In this document: positions 32,701 to 40,860 of the stretch, piece by piece
How positions within the stretch are numbered: the first letter of the stretch is position 1
How the letters are laid out: each line of letters opens with the position of its first letter
Source: UBA5336 sp039815055
GTDB taxonomy: Bacteria; Pseudomonadota; Alphaproteobacteria; Caulobacterales; Hyphomonadaceae
Direction of reading: 5' to 3'
DNA: 64,000 nucleotides
Assembly: GCA_039815055.1 (NCBI GenBank)
Contig: JBCCAA010000006.1
Coordinates: 1 to 64,000, forward strand
Position numbers and translations under genes: made by a program
Notes under the pieces: model-generated
Databases searched by the model: none
What the model saw: the letters and a program-made list of their open reading frames with translations, nothing else
Told to the model about the DNA's origin: nothing

Positions 32701-33342
32701 TTACTCGTCGTCGCCGCCCTGTTCCGTTGTTTCCACGGCTTCCGGATCGACCTCTTCATCTGTTGTCTCAGCCTTCGCCGTGCGGCCAACCACGGTTGCG
32801 ATGGTGAAGTCGCGATCGGTGATGGTCGGCTCAGCATCGCCTGGAAGCGTGATGTCGGAAATCTTGACGTTATCGCCGATATCCAGCTCTGAAATGTCTG
32901 CGGCGAGCGCGTCTGGAATGTTGCCGGCAGGCACCAGAAGCTCAACGGTGTGGCGCACGACGTTGAGTGAGCCGCCACGCTTGATGCCAGGTGAGGTTTC
33001 TTCACCGGAGAAGTGAACCACAACTTCGACCTTGATCTTCTGTTTCGCGTTAACGCGGTAAAGATCGACGTGCATAGGCTGGTCGCTGACAGGGTGCATC
33101 TGGATGTCCTGTGGGATCACCAACTGCTTTTCGCCATCGTGGACCAGTGTTGCCGTGGACGACAGGAACTGGCCGGTATTGATAGCCTTGATCACCTCAT
33201 TGCGTTTGAGGTTGATCGCCACCGGAGCTTCGTCGCCGCCATACAACACGCCGGGTACAAATCCCTCGCGCCGCGCCTCTCGGGCGCCGCCTTTACCGGT
33301 GCGTGGACGGACGGCCACGTTGAATACAATTTGTTCGCTCAT
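32701..33342 (-). CDS. rplY: 50S ribosomal protein L25/general stress protein Ctc
   Basis: L25 binds 5S rRNA. The 213-aa protein is the long Ctc type: the N-terminal L25 domain (RTGKGGAREARREGFVPGVLYGG, QDIQMHPVSDQPMHVDLYRV), a C-terminal beta domain, and an acidic Gly/Glu tail (VETTEQGGDDE). The frame runs up to 33501, but AAGGAAA lies 6 bases before the ATG at 33340-33342 and homology starts there. It is co-directional with pth. Confidence 0.96.
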   Translation of the reverse strand: MSEQIVFNVAVRPRTGKGGAREARREGFVPGVLYGGDEAPVAINLKRNEVIKAINTGQFLSSTATLVHDGEKQLVIPQDIQMHPVSDQPMHVDLYRVNAKQKIKVEVVVHFSGEETSPGIKRGGSLNVVRHTVELLVPAGNIPDALAADISELDIGDNVKISDITLPGDAEPTITDRDFTIATVVGRTAKAETTDEEVDPEAVETTEQGGDDE

Positions 33343-33499
33343 TGGGTTTCCTTCGCCCTGAAATCCGCCTCGACTCTGCGAGGTGACAGCCTGACACGAG
33401 CGGCCTTGCGCCGCCGTTTCATCGAAGCGCGCATAAGACATAAATGGTGCGACAGCGCAACCACTGGATGATCCCGCCTGTCGCCCCAATCTCACAGCC

Positions 33500-33880
33500 A
33501 TGACTAACAGGACGATTGTCTACTTCGATGGGGCGTGTCCCCTGTGCCTGCGAGAGATCTCGCTGATGCGCCGGCTGGATTGGCACAATCGGATCGACTT
33601 TGTGGATGTGTCGGAGCCGGATGCTGCGTCGGCTTGTCCGATAGACATGGCAGACTTGCTTGAGCGGTTTCACGTCACCGATAGTAATGGCACCCTACGA
33701 AGTGGGGCCGACGCGTTTGCTGCGATGTGGCGCGCCACCCCGCTTTTGGCACCGTTCGGGCATATGGCCCGGTTTCCCCCAGTGCTTTGGGGGCTGGAAC
33801 GTCTTTACCGACAATTCCTGAGGGTCCGCCCGCGCCTGCAGCGTTTTTTTGCGAAAGGCGCGCCAAATGTCGGCGCCTGA
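33500..33880 (+). CDS. DCC-family thiol-disulfide oxidoreductase (DUF393)
   Basis: A 126-aa protein with the DxxCxxC motif that names the family: YFDGACPLCLREI at residues 8-20. Members have a thioredoxin-like fold and are predicted redox proteins. The rest (FVDVSEPDAASACP, RSGADAFAAMWRATP) matches the family outline. It overlaps the next gene by 14 bases in a different frame, so the two are co-transcribed. Its substrate is unknown. Confidence 0.85.
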   Translation: MTNRTIVYFDGACPLCLREISLMRRLDWHNRIDFVDVSEPDAASACPIDMADLLERFHVTDSNGTLRSGADAFAAMWRATPLLAPFGHMARFPPVLWGLERLYRQFLRVRPRLQRFFAKGAPNVGA

Positions 33881-34445
33881 TCGCGTTCTGGCAGATCTCG
33901 ACTCTGGGCTCGAGCGCGTAATTGCCATGATCGGCCGGGGAGTGGTCGATGCCCGGTCTGCTTTTCGTTGGCCGGTTCTTTCGACGCAGGCGCTTGATGG
34001 CGGCGGGGCCAGTCGAATTGTGGTTTTGAGACAATTTGATCGAGACAGAAGGGAATTGTCGTTCTGGACAGATAATCGCTCTGACAAAGTTGCCGAGCTG
34101 GAGGCCGCGCCGATCGCCACAACGCTGTTCTTCGATCCCGCAAAAAAGCTCCAGATCCGCGCGTTTGGGCCTGTCGTGGTCTGTAAACACGGATCGCTGC
34201 GCGATGTGGCCTTTGAAAAGGCGAGCCAGGGCAACCTGGACGACTATGCCAGTTTAACCGGCCCCGGCGCCCCGATGGCTGCGCCCGAAACCACGACCAA
34301 AGAGACCGATCCATCGGCGCACTTCGTCCTGCTCACGCAGACCATCTCCAGGCTCGATGTCCTCGAGCTTTCGCGAAACGGGCACCTCCGCGCCATGTTT
34401 GACTGGTCAGGCGAGGCGCCATCAAAAACCTGGGTGACGCCTTAA
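33867..34445 (+). CDS. Pyridoxamine 5'-phosphate oxidase-like FMN-binding protein
   Basis: A 192-aa split-barrel flavoprotein of the PNPOx superfamily. RIVVLRQFDRDRRELSFWTDNRSDKVAEL and TTLFFDPAKKLQIRAFGPV match the FMN-binding beta strands, and the tail holds LELSRNGHLRAMFDW. It is the short Alr4036-type form rather than classic PdxH, so oxidation of pyridoxamine phosphate is not assured. The first in-frame ATG is six codons upstream (33849) and overlaps the DCC gene more; the ATG at 33867 is preferred. Confidence 0.75.
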   Translation: MSAPDRVLADLDSGLERVIAMIGRGVVDARSAFRWPVLSTQALDGGGASRIVVLRQFDRDRRELSFWTDNRSDKVAELEAAPIATTLFFDPAKKLQIRAFGPVVVCKHGSLRDVAFEKASQGNLDDYASLTGPGAPMAAPETTTKETDPSAHFVLLTQTISRLDVLELSRNGHLRAMFDWSGEAPSKTWVTP

Positions 34446-34560
34446 ACTGAACCGATCGCAACCAATGGCGGCGGAAATGCCCAAATTGCGCCCTTATCTC
34501 GCTGTGCCTGACTGCTTACTTTAGGCAACACACACTCAGTCTCGGAGTATTGAAACAGCC

Positions 34561-35415
34561 ATGCTGTCCAGCTTCATTGTTCTCGCTGCGGCCAATTTGA
34601 GCCCAGCCCACATCACCGCCGCCACGGCGCCTGCGCCCGTTGCATTTGTTGAGCCGGCACCTGCCATCGTGGCAGAGCCGCTTGTGGTGACCACTGCGCC
34701 AGTGGCTCCGCCAAAGCCGGCGCCCATTCCGGTTCAGGCCACCCCTCAAGAACCAGATCCGGCACCCACCGTGATCGCGCCCGAAATCGAACCTTCGAAA
34801 GAAGTGCCGGCGCCGCAAGACAGCGCACAGTCAGAACCGGTGGCCGATCCATCCATCGTCTCCCCAACCGAACGCCGTGCCATCCTGAAAACGGCGGAGA
34901 ATGCACTTGCGCGAGTTGAAACGGCCCAGGGACGGTTTGTTCAGCTGGACGTGAATGGCGGCATCAGCGAGGGCAGTTTCGCCCTGCAGCGACCGGGCCG
35001 GATGCGGTTCGACTATGATGATCCGGTGCCCATCCTGATCGCTTCAGATGGCACTACGGTTGCCATGCGCGATGACGAGCTGGAAACCGTGGATCGTGTG
35101 CCGCTGGGCTCTACCCCGCTCAGCCTGCTTCTGTCGAATTCAGTCGATTTCGAAAACGATACCGACGTGATCCGCGTCCAGAAAGCCAGCGGCATGGTCG
35201 CAATTACGGTGCGCGACCCCAGCGCCGAGACGGATGGCGAGCTGTCGTTGATCTTCGATGCCGGCAGTTACGACATGATCAGCTGGCGCGTCGTGGATGC
35301 CAATGGCGGCATCACATCAGTCTCGCTCAGTGAGATCCAGACGGGCATTTCCCTGAATCCACGACTGTTTATTGTCCGCGACTTTGAGGATGAAGAGGAT
35401 GACCGTCGCCGCTAA
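34561..35415 (+). CDS. lolA: LolA-like outer-membrane lipoprotein carrier with proline-rich N-terminus
   Basis: LolA ferries lipoproteins across the periplasm from LolCDE to the outer membrane. Residues about 105-284 form the LolA fold (AENALARVETAQGRFVQLDVNGG, LQRPGRMRFDYDDPVPILIASDG, LSLIFDAGSYDMISWRVVD). Before it lie about 80 residues rich in Pro, Ala and Val, an extension ordinary LolA lacks. The N-terminal signal (MLSSFIVLAAANLSPA) is short and weak. GGAG is 13 bases before the ATG, so the start is less certain. A small-RNA candidate follows on the same strand. Confidence 0.85.
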   Translation: MLSSFIVLAAANLSPAHITAATAPAPVAFVEPAPAIVAEPLVVTTAPVAPPKPAPIPVQATPQEPDPAPTVIAPEIEPSKEVPAPQDSAQSEPVADPSIVSPTERRAILKTAENALARVETAQGRFVQLDVNGGISEGSFALQRPGRMRFDYDDPVPILIASDGTTVAMRDDELETVDRVPLGSTPLSLLLSNSVDFENDTDVIRVQKASGMVAITVRDPSAETDGELSLIFDAGSYDMISWRVVDANGGITSVSLSEIQTGISLNPRLFIVRDFEDEEDDRRR

Positions 35416-35496
35416 ACGAATTGCCGAGTTGCAACACACAAGTCGTTTACCAAGATGTTACTTGATATTTCTACAGGACGTGACATATCTGCAACT

Positions 35497-35635
35497 GTAG
35501 ATGACAGAGCGCCGAGGTGGACCCCAACCGCCTTAGGACGATTGTCTACCCATTGCGCCGGTTCCTTCCCCTCCCGGTGACATGCAGCAAGTCGAGCGCC
35601 CAGGCCGTTCCCCCCGGTTTGGGCGCCTTCTTGTT
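35497..35635 (+). ncRNA. Candidate small RNA with three C-rich loops
   Basis: The gap between convergent lolA and hemW folds into three hairpins. Hairpin 1: GAGGTGG (35514-35520) / CCGCCTT (35528-35534), loop ACCCCAA, closed outside by GTAGA / TCTAC (35497 / 35545). Hairpin 2: six pairs around a 12-base all-pyrimidine loop TTCCTTCCCCTC (35562-35573). Hairpin 3 is a terminator at 35596-35626. The loops resemble the anti-Shine-Dalgarno loops of alphaproteobacterial sRNAs. A weak promoter (TTGATA 35462, TATCTG 35486, 18 apart) precedes it. I cannot name a known family. Confidence 0.5.
35596..35635 (+). terminator. Rho-independent terminator ending the sRNA candidate
   Basis: GCGCCCA (35596-35602) pairs with TGGGCGC (35620-35626). 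GU and CG pairs continue inward to make about 12 pairs with a TTCCCCC loop. CTTCTTGTT follows on the plus strand. It could also terminate lolA; in the minus direction no T-run follows for hemW. Confidence 0.6.
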
Positions 35636-35641
35636 CAGCGG

Positions 35642-36796
35642 TCAGGGCGACAGCCGCGATGTGACACCGTCAGCCAGCAAGCGGCCGGGTTCAGTTAGCC
35701 AAATGCGGTTGTCATGACGCTCAACCCAGCCTTGCTCCAGCGCTTCGCTAAGGGCCTCTGCCGGGATGGAATGGCCCAGCGCTTCCAAACGAGCGATATC
35801 AACACCCCGCGACGTGCGCAGGCCCATTGAAAGCAGTTCGCGAGCTGAAGGCAGTGCTTCCAACATGTCTTGCGATTGCCAATGATTGTCGCCATTGGCG
35901 CTGACGTAGTCGCTGGGTTTGCGGTGGGTCACCGTCGCCGCACGCGCGCCACTGACGGTGAGCCTTCCATGGGCGCCGGGGCCGACGCCGATCCAATCTC
36001 CACTGGCCCAGTAGATATGATTGTGACGGCTTTCGAAGGCCTCCGCAGTAGCGTGGTTTGATATCTCATAAGAGTGAAAGCCGCGGGATCTGGTGATGTC
36101 CTGCGTCAGCTCATGGAGATCGGCCTGGTCATCGCCCGGCATCGGCTTCAGTTCTCCGCGGGCCGCGCGGTGGCCAAAAGCGGTGCGCTCCTCAATCGTC
36201 AGCTCATACAGCGACAGGTGCGGCGCGCCGAGCTCCAACGCCGCAGTCAGTTCGCTTTTCCATTCCCGAAGACCCTGGCCGGGACGCGCATAGATCATGT
36301 CGATCGAGAAATTCTCAAACAGGTCGGCAACCTTGGCCACAGCCTGTCTGGCGCTTTGCGCGCCATGGTCGCGGCCCAGAAAGGACAGCGCCGCATCGTC
36401 AAGTGACTGAACGCCAACCGAAAGCCGATTGATGCCGGCGGTTTTCCAGCCCTCAACATCGCGCTTCAATATATCGTTTGGATTGGCCTCCAGCGTGATT
36501 TCGGCATCTGCCGAAACGCCGAACATCTGATCGGCCACGGCCAGTATCTCTTCCATCTGCCCGCCAGTGAGTAGAGAGGGCGTGCCGCCGCCAAAGAACA
36601 CCGTCTGCAAACGGGGGTGCGCCGGTATCACATCTTTATGCGCTGCAATGTCAGCACATATTGCAGCCACCAGCGGTGCCGGATCGCGGTCTTTGGCGGC
36701 ATAAACGTTAAAGTCGCAATACGGACAGATTTTCGCGCAATATGGCCAGTGGATGTATAGGCCAAACCCGTAGTCCGGGCCGAAGGGTTGCGTCAT
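35642..36796 (-). CDS. hemW: Heme chaperone HemW (radical SAM, HemN-like)
   Basis: HemW is the radical-SAM protein formerly called oxygen-independent coproporphyrinogen oxidase-like; it handles heme for insertion. The 384-aa protein has the CX3CX2C cluster motif CAKICPYCDFN with the extra N-terminal YIHWPYC, GGGTPSLL, and SVGVQSLDDAALSFLGRDH. The HemW type lacks the HemN-specific N-terminal residues. It overlaps rdgB by 4 bases (ATGA), the common rdgB-hemW pair. Confidence 0.95.
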   Translation of the reverse strand: MTQPFGPDYGFGLYIHWPYCAKICPYCDFNVYAAKDRDPAPLVAAICADIAAHKDVIPAHPRLQTVFFGGGTPSLLTGGQMEEILAVADQMFGVSADAEITLEANPNDILKRDVEGWKTAGINRLSVGVQSLDDAALSFLGRDHGAQSARQAVAKVADLFENFSIDMIYARPGQGLREWKSELTAALELGAPHLSLYELTIEERTAFGHRAARGELKPMPGDDQADLHELTQDITRSRGFHSYEISNHATAEAFESRHNHIYWASGDWIGVGPGAHGRLTVSGARAATVTHRKPSDYVSANGDNHWQSQDMLEALPSARELLSMGLRTSRGVDIARLEALGHSIPAEALSEALEQGWVERHDNRIWLTEPGRLLADGVTSRLSP

Positions 36797-37404
36797 TCCG
36801 GCTCCAGAAGCGCAGTTCTGAGCTTGGCGAACGCGTCTGCCCGGTGGCTGATGCCATGTTTTTTGTCGGGGTCCATTTCTCCGAAGGTCAAAGTCTCACC
36901 CACGGGAACAAAAACCGGATCATAGCCAAACCCGAGTTCTCCGCGCGGTGGCCAAACCAGTTCTCCGCGCACTGTTCCCATAAAGGTCCGGGAGCTGCCA
37001 TCGGGCCACGCCAGGGCGAGACAGCAATGGAAGGCTGCGCTGCGGTCTGCCGCACCGATACTCTGCAATTCGCGCTCGACCTTCTCCATTGCCCGCATCC
37101 AGTTTCGCGGCTCGCCAGCCCAATCCGCGGTGAACACGCCGGGCTGGCCGCCCAATGCATCTACCGAAAGGCCGCTATCATCGGCCAGGGCGGGCAAACC
37201 GGAGCCCTCCACCGCGGAACGCGCCTTTATCAGAGCGTTGCCCTCGAACGTGAACTCGGTCTCATCAGGCTCGGGCAAGTCAAGATCACCAACCGAAACC
37301 ACGTCAAACCCCAGCGGCTGCAACAGCGCGATCAGTTCGCGCACCTTGCCGGCATTGTGCGTGGCCGCAACGAGGCGGCAGGGTTCAAGCGTCTTTTGGT
37401 CCAT
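36793..37404 (-). CDS. rdgB: XTP/dITP diphosphatase (RdgB/HAM1)
   Basis: RdgB removes non-canonical purine nucleotides from the pool. The 203-aa protein has ATHNAGKVRELIALL, LADDSGLSVDALGGQPGVFTADWAG, FGYDPVFVP and the closing KHGISHRADAFAKL. The start at 37402-37404 has GGAG 6 bases upstream; the frame extends to 37449 without homology. It is translationally coupled to hemW. Confidence 0.96.
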   Translation of the reverse strand: MDQKTLEPCRLVAATHNAGKVRELIALLQPLGFDVVSVGDLDLPEPDETEFTFEGNALIKARSAVEGSGLPALADDSGLSVDALGGQPGVFTADWAGEPRNWMRAMEKVERELQSIGAADRSAAFHCCLALAWPDGSSRTFMGTVRGELVWPPRGELGFGYDPVFVPVGETLTFGEMDPDKKHGISHRADAFAKLRTALLEPE

Positions 37405-37503
37405 AACAACTCCGAATGGGCCCGGTTCTTGCTTTTGCGACAAATACATATATATCGTTTAACGGTAAACCGGATCACGTTTTTCCAGGATCTTTCCCAC
37501 GTT

Positions 37504-38034
37504 ATGACACCTCGCTCTCGAAACTCCATGGCGGCTGCGCTTTCGGTCCTGATGACTGCCGTCATTTGGGTGACCGCGCTCATTGGGGTGCTGTCGGTCA
37601 TCGTCTTGACCATCGGTTTGTTTGCCAGCCTCAATGGCGGGCAACTGGACCTTGCCGTGGGCGATGCCAACGCCGACATCGAACCGATGACCATAGGCCT
37701 CGCCCTGGCGACGCTGATCGTGATTTTTCCTGGGATCATCTATGTCTGCATCCAGCTGCGACGGATCCTGACCACGCTGGCTGAAGGTGACCCCTTTGTG
37801 CCCGAGAATGCTGGCCGCCTGTCGCGAATTGCGATTGCTCTCGGCGCCATGGAGTTGCTTTCTATCATTTTGACGCTGGTCATGCGGGCCGCCATCAGTC
37901 CTGAAGATGCAGAGTTCGCACCTGACCTATCCATCAACCTTGTCGTCTGGGCCGCTGTGGCCGCCCTGCTCATCCTGTCGCAAGTGTTCCGTGAAGGAAC
38001 GCGCTTGCGCGATGAAGAAAAGATGACGATCTAG
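37504..38034 (+). CDS. DUF2975-type membrane protein
   Basis: A 176-aa membrane protein with helices at about residues 15-37, 60-82, 108-130 and 142-161. The loop TLAEGDPFVPENAGRLSRIA is the family signature. Members usually sit beside a small Cro/CI-type HTH gene, as here: the regulator starts 9 bases later. The pair is a common two-gene unit of unknown job. A much longer open frame upstream in the same phase (from 36742) is an antisense shadow of rdgB and should not be used. Confidence 0.85.
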   Translation: MTPRSRNSMAAALSVLMTAVIWVTALIGVLSVIVLTIGLFASLNGGQLDLAVGDANADIEPMTIGLALATLIVIFPGIIYVCIQLRRILTTLAEGDPFVPENAGRLSRIAIALGAMELLSIILTLVMRAAISPEDAEFAPDLSINLVVWAAVAALLILSQVFREGTRLRDEEKMTI

Positions 38035-38051
38035 GAGAACAAGATGACGAT
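38020..38051 (+). repeat. Direct repeat AAGATGACGAT at the DUF2975/HTH junction
   Basis: The 11-mer occurs at 38020-38030 and again at 38041-38051, 21 bases apart. The second copy carries the ATG of the HTH gene. The first encodes the last residues (KMTI) of the DUF2975 protein. A local duplication of the start region is the simplest explanation. Confidence 0.7.
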
Positions 38052-38283
38052 TCGTGTGACCCTGGACCGCGTTCTATTGGAGCGCCGCATGTCTCTGACA
38101 GAATTGTCAGAGCGTGTGGGCGTGACGCTCGCGAACCTTTCAATCCTGAAAACAGGAAAAGCCAAGGCTGTTCGCTTCTCAACACTTGAGGCGCTCTGCC
38201 GGGAACTGCAGTGCCAGCCAGGCGATATTCTGGTTTTTGAAGGCGAGAACGGCGAAGGCGCCGCCCAGATCGCTGCGGAATAG
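38044..38283 (+). CDS. Small Cro/CI-type HTH transcriptional regulator
   Basis: A 79-aa DNA-binding protein, mostly a single helix-turn-helix: LLERRMSLTELSERVGVTLANLSILKTGKAKAVRFSTLEALCRELQCQPGDIL. It is of the YozG-like type that goes with DUF2975 proteins and probably regulates that pair. AGGAG lies 7 bases before the ATG. It begins just after its partner, with a duplicated 11-mer at the junction (see the repeat entry). Confidence 0.88.
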   Translation: MTIRVTLDRVLLERRMSLTELSERVGVTLANLSILKTGKAKAVRFSTLEALCRELQCQPGDILVFEGENGEGAAQIAAE

Positions 38284-38295
38284 CGCCGTCACCGC

Positions 38296-38742
38296 TTAAT
38301 CTGTGCACCAACCGCCATCGCTACCCATGGGCACGGCATGTCCAAGCGCCAGCAATTCGGCCGACAGGCTGCCTGCACTGGGCAGACGAGCGTCTGCGAC
38401 GACACGGCCAGCATATTTGTCTTCAGTGATGTTGGTAAGCCAAACTGTGCCATCGATTCGCCCCGCCAGTGCGTCGCGGGCGGCGTGACCTGCTTCACGC
38501 TCGGCGTCACAATCGGGGCGATAGGTCTCCGGGGCATCGATCCCTGCCAGTCGGACCAGGACTTCAACTTCCTGGCCCAGCCAGATCTTGGCACGAACCC
38601 GAAGTGTGTCGCCATCCACCACACGCACGACGCTAGCGGGAATCGGCCCTGGCAGAGTGTCGGCCCCCACCGGCTGCGAGCTGGTCATGCCCAAAAGAAA
38701 AATCAGGGAAAATTTCGATATGGATCGAATCGTGTAATTCAT
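38296..38742 (-). CDS. Secreted thermonuclease-like (SNase) protein
   Basis: A staphylococcal-nuclease-like protein, 148 aa, with an N-terminal signal segment (ISKFSLIFLLGMTSSQPVGA). The core has VVRVVDGDTLRVRAKI (metal site) and RLAGIDAPETYRPDC (catalytic Arg and Asp), then KYAGRVVADARLP. It would hydrolyse nucleic acids outside the cytoplasm. The start at 38740-38742 gives the signal peptide but has no SD; the frame upstream lacks homology. It shares the strand with the YkvA gene but overlaps nothing. Confidence 0.82.
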   Translation of the reverse strand: MNYTIRSISKFSLIFLLGMTSSQPVGADTLPGPIPASVVRVVDGDTLRVRAKIWLGQEVEVLVRLAGIDAPETYRPDCDAEREAGHAARDALAGRIDGTVWLTNITEDKYAGRVVADARLPSAGSLSAELLALGHAVPMGSDGGWCTD

Positions 38743-38809
38743 GTTTTGTTCTATACTAGCATGCACTGGTTTATGCAACCTTAAGTCGTATTTTACATTT
38801 GGGATTGCG

Positions 38810-39232
38810 CTAAGCTGACGGGGTCGTTTCGGCGTCTTCGCGTTTCGGCTCAGGGCGCCGCAACAGTTTGCGGGCTGCGACGCGGTGGCGCTCCTGGATT
38901 TGTGTGCCCACCACGCCGAGGGCCGTCGCCAGCACTGTTGCGTCATCGGTAAAGCCGAGCCCAATGACGAAATCCGGCATTAAATCTGTCGGAACGACAA
39001 AGTATGCCAGCGCGGCCAGAAGCACGGCCTTTGTCTTTAGAGGCGTGTCCTTGTCGATCGCCGCATACCAGGCCGCCGCAAGGTCATCTGCAAAAGGAAT
39101 GCGTCCAGCCACCCGCAGCAATTTCGGTAGAAAGCGCGTGCGCGTGTGGCTCCAATTGCGCTCCACTGCGACCGGAAGCGCCGCGCGATCAGGATCACCC
39201 GCTTCCGCTTTCATTTCCCTTGCGTCAGACAT
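38810..39232 (-). CDS. YkvA-family protein (DUF1232)
   Basis: A 140-aa protein with the DUF1232 core: FADDLAAAWYAAIDKDTPLKTKAVLLAALAYFVVPTDLMPDFVIGLGFTDDATVLATAL. The hydrophobic segment KTKAVLLAALAYFVVP probably lies in the membrane. The family is found widely, but its role is not established. It is divergent from the HSD10-type dehydrogenase gene. Confidence 0.85.
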   Translation of the reverse strand: MSDAREMKAEAGDPDRAALPVAVERNWSHTRTRFLPKLLRVAGRIPFADDLAAAWYAAIDKDTPLKTKAVLLAALAYFVVPTDLMPDFVIGLGFTDDATVLATALGVVGTQIQERHRVAARKLLRRPEPKREDAETTPSA

Positions 39233-39293
39233 TGGCCTCCTCGCATCTCAAGCGTACATCACACCTCACAAACATAGGGAGGCTTGTCGGCCG

Positions 39294-40073
39294 ATGAAAC
39301 TCGATTCTTCCGTATCCGCTGTAGTTACCGGGGGTGCATCCGGTCTGGGCGCCGCCACGGCGAGAGCGCTTGCAACCCATGGCGTCAAAGTTGCGCTGTT
39401 CGATCTGAATGCCGAGAAAGGCGAGACACTGGCCAGTGAAATTGGCGGCGTCTTCTGCGAGGTGAATGTCACATCAGATGACAGTGTCGATTCCGGATTT
39501 CAAAAATCGCGAGCCGCAATTGGCCAGGAGCGGGTTCTTGTAAACTGCGCTGGCACGGGAAACGCCATCAAAACAGCCTCCCGCGACAAGCAAACCGGCG
39601 AAATCAAGCATTTCCCGCTGGATAAGTTCGAACTGCTGATCCAGATCAATCTGGTTGGCACGTTCCGGTGCATCGCCAAATCGGCGACCGGCATGATGAC
39701 GCTGGACCCTATTGAGGGTGAGCGCGGCGCCATCGTGAATACGGCCTCAGTTGCTGCGGAAGATGGCCAGATTGGCCAGGCTGCTTATTCCGCTTCCAAG
39801 GGCGGGGTTGTTGGAATGACCCTGCCTATTGCGCGGGATCTGGCGCGCGAACAGATTCGCGTGAACACGATCCTTCCCGGCATCTTTGACACACCGCTGA
39901 TGCAGTTTGCCCCGGAAAATGTAAAACAGGCGCTGGCCGCGTCGGTTCCCAATCCGGCGCGTTTCGGCGCACCGCCTGAATATGCTTCGCTGGCCCTGCA
40001 GATGATCCAGAATGGCTATTTCAACGGTGAAGATGTGCGCCTGGACGGGGCGATCCGCATGGCGCCTCGCTGA
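39294..40073 (+). CDS. 3-hydroxyacyl-CoA dehydrogenase type II (HSD10-like SDR)
   Basis: A 259-aa SDR that probably oxidises 3-hydroxyacyl-CoA in fatty-acid or branched-chain breakdown, like human HSD17B10. The NAD motif VTGGASGLGAATARAL, CDLN-type acceptor (FDLNAEKGE), NCAG, and the catalytic Ser-Tyr-x3-Lys (TASVAAEDGQIGQAAYSASKGG) are all present. SD GGGAGG lies 12 bases before the ATG. A longer frame starting at 38868 is an antisense shadow of the YkvA gene. Confidence 0.88.
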   Translation: MKLDSSVSAVVTGGASGLGAATARALATHGVKVALFDLNAEKGETLASEIGGVFCEVNVTSDDSVDSGFQKSRAAIGQERVLVNCAGTGNAIKTASRDKQTGEIKHFPLDKFELLIQINLVGTFRCIAKSATGMMTLDPIEGERGAIVNTASVAAEDGQIGQAAYSASKGGVVGMTLPIARDLAREQIRVNTILPGIFDTPLMQFAPENVKQALAASVPNPARFGAPPEYASLALQMIQNGYFNGEDVRLDGAIRMAPR

Positions 40074-40661
40074 TCAGCGCTCAGCTTTGTTCCGCCAGGT
40101 CAAGGGTTCCACCATGTGCTGGCCGCCAGAGCCTATATAGTTGGGCAGTTGGTCACGTGATGGCGCGGACGTGGTCGCCGAAGACCGGACAATGCGGGTT
40201 GTCGTCGTGGATGGCGGGACTCGGCGCACTGTAACTGTGCGGTGCTCTCCATGCGCCGCCCCCGAAAGGCCGCTTGGGTGGGAATAGTGACGTTCATGGT
40301 GGTGGCGCGTCACACCAATTCCGAGCCGCGTCAGGGTTTCGGTGGTCATCAAGCCTTCATAGAGCCCTTCTTGGCGTTGAAACGCGCGAAGGGCACGCTC
40401 GGTTCGCGGTCCCAGGATTCCATCAATCGGGCCCGGATCAAAGCCTTTCACCGCCAATTCCGCCTGGATACGGCGCACAGCTTCGCTCGACGGAGCAATC
40501 AGCACTTGCGCGGTGTGACCGCTGATCTGGTTGCAACAGGAGCCGGCATGAGGGGCATGCTCGCCAGGGTGCGCGTGGTGATGGGCTTCTCGATGCTCGG
40601 CCATCGCCGAGCCCGCAAATACTGCGATAGTCAGGGCGGCGAGCGCAAATAGACGCGACAT
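40074..40661 (-). CDS. Exported peptidoglycan-binding protein
   Basis: A 195-aa protein with a signal peptide (LFALAALTIAVFAGSAMA). A His-rich stretch follows (EHREAHHHAHPGEHAPHAG) and then one PG_binding_1 module (VRRIQAELAVKGFDPGPIDGILGPRTERALRAFQRQEGL) at about residues 60-100. The last 90 residues are Ser/Thr/Arg-rich without a fold signature. The first His tract may bind metal. Start at 40659-40661 has GGAGAG just upstream. It converges on the dehydrogenase with no gap. Confidence 0.8.
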   Translation of the reverse strand: MSRLFALAALTIAVFAGSAMAEHREAHHHAHPGEHAPHAGSCCNQISGHTAQVLIAPSSEAVRRIQAELAVKGFDPGPIDGILGPRTERALRAFQRQEGLYEGLMTTETLTRLGIGVTRHHHERHYSHPSGLSGAAHGEHRTVTVRRVPPSTTTTRIVRSSATTSAPSRDQLPNYIGSGGQHMVEPLTWRNKAER

Positions 40662-40860
40662 TGTCTCTCTCCAGCACAAAATTCCCCTTTAGGGTTAATA
40701 GCTGACGGCAAGAGTCAATGAATCGGTGAGAAATGAGCGATTTCAGGCGAATTGAGTACACATATCTCTCCTATGGCGCGAACTTTCCATCGGGCCGAGC
40801 CGGAATTTGGCGCAGCGGAACAAACATGCTGTAAGCGCTTTAGTCGAACCTGGAGGCCTC

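Noticed and set aside
36742..37503. In-frame upstream extension of the DUF2975 protein
   Set aside because: The stretch is antisense to rdgB and has no homology; the ATG at 37504 gives the normal family N-terminus.
40680..40860. Biotin-regulator (BirA or BioR) operator upstream of bioB
   Set aside because: No TTGTAAACC-type dyad or TTATMKATAA palindrome is seen in the gap.
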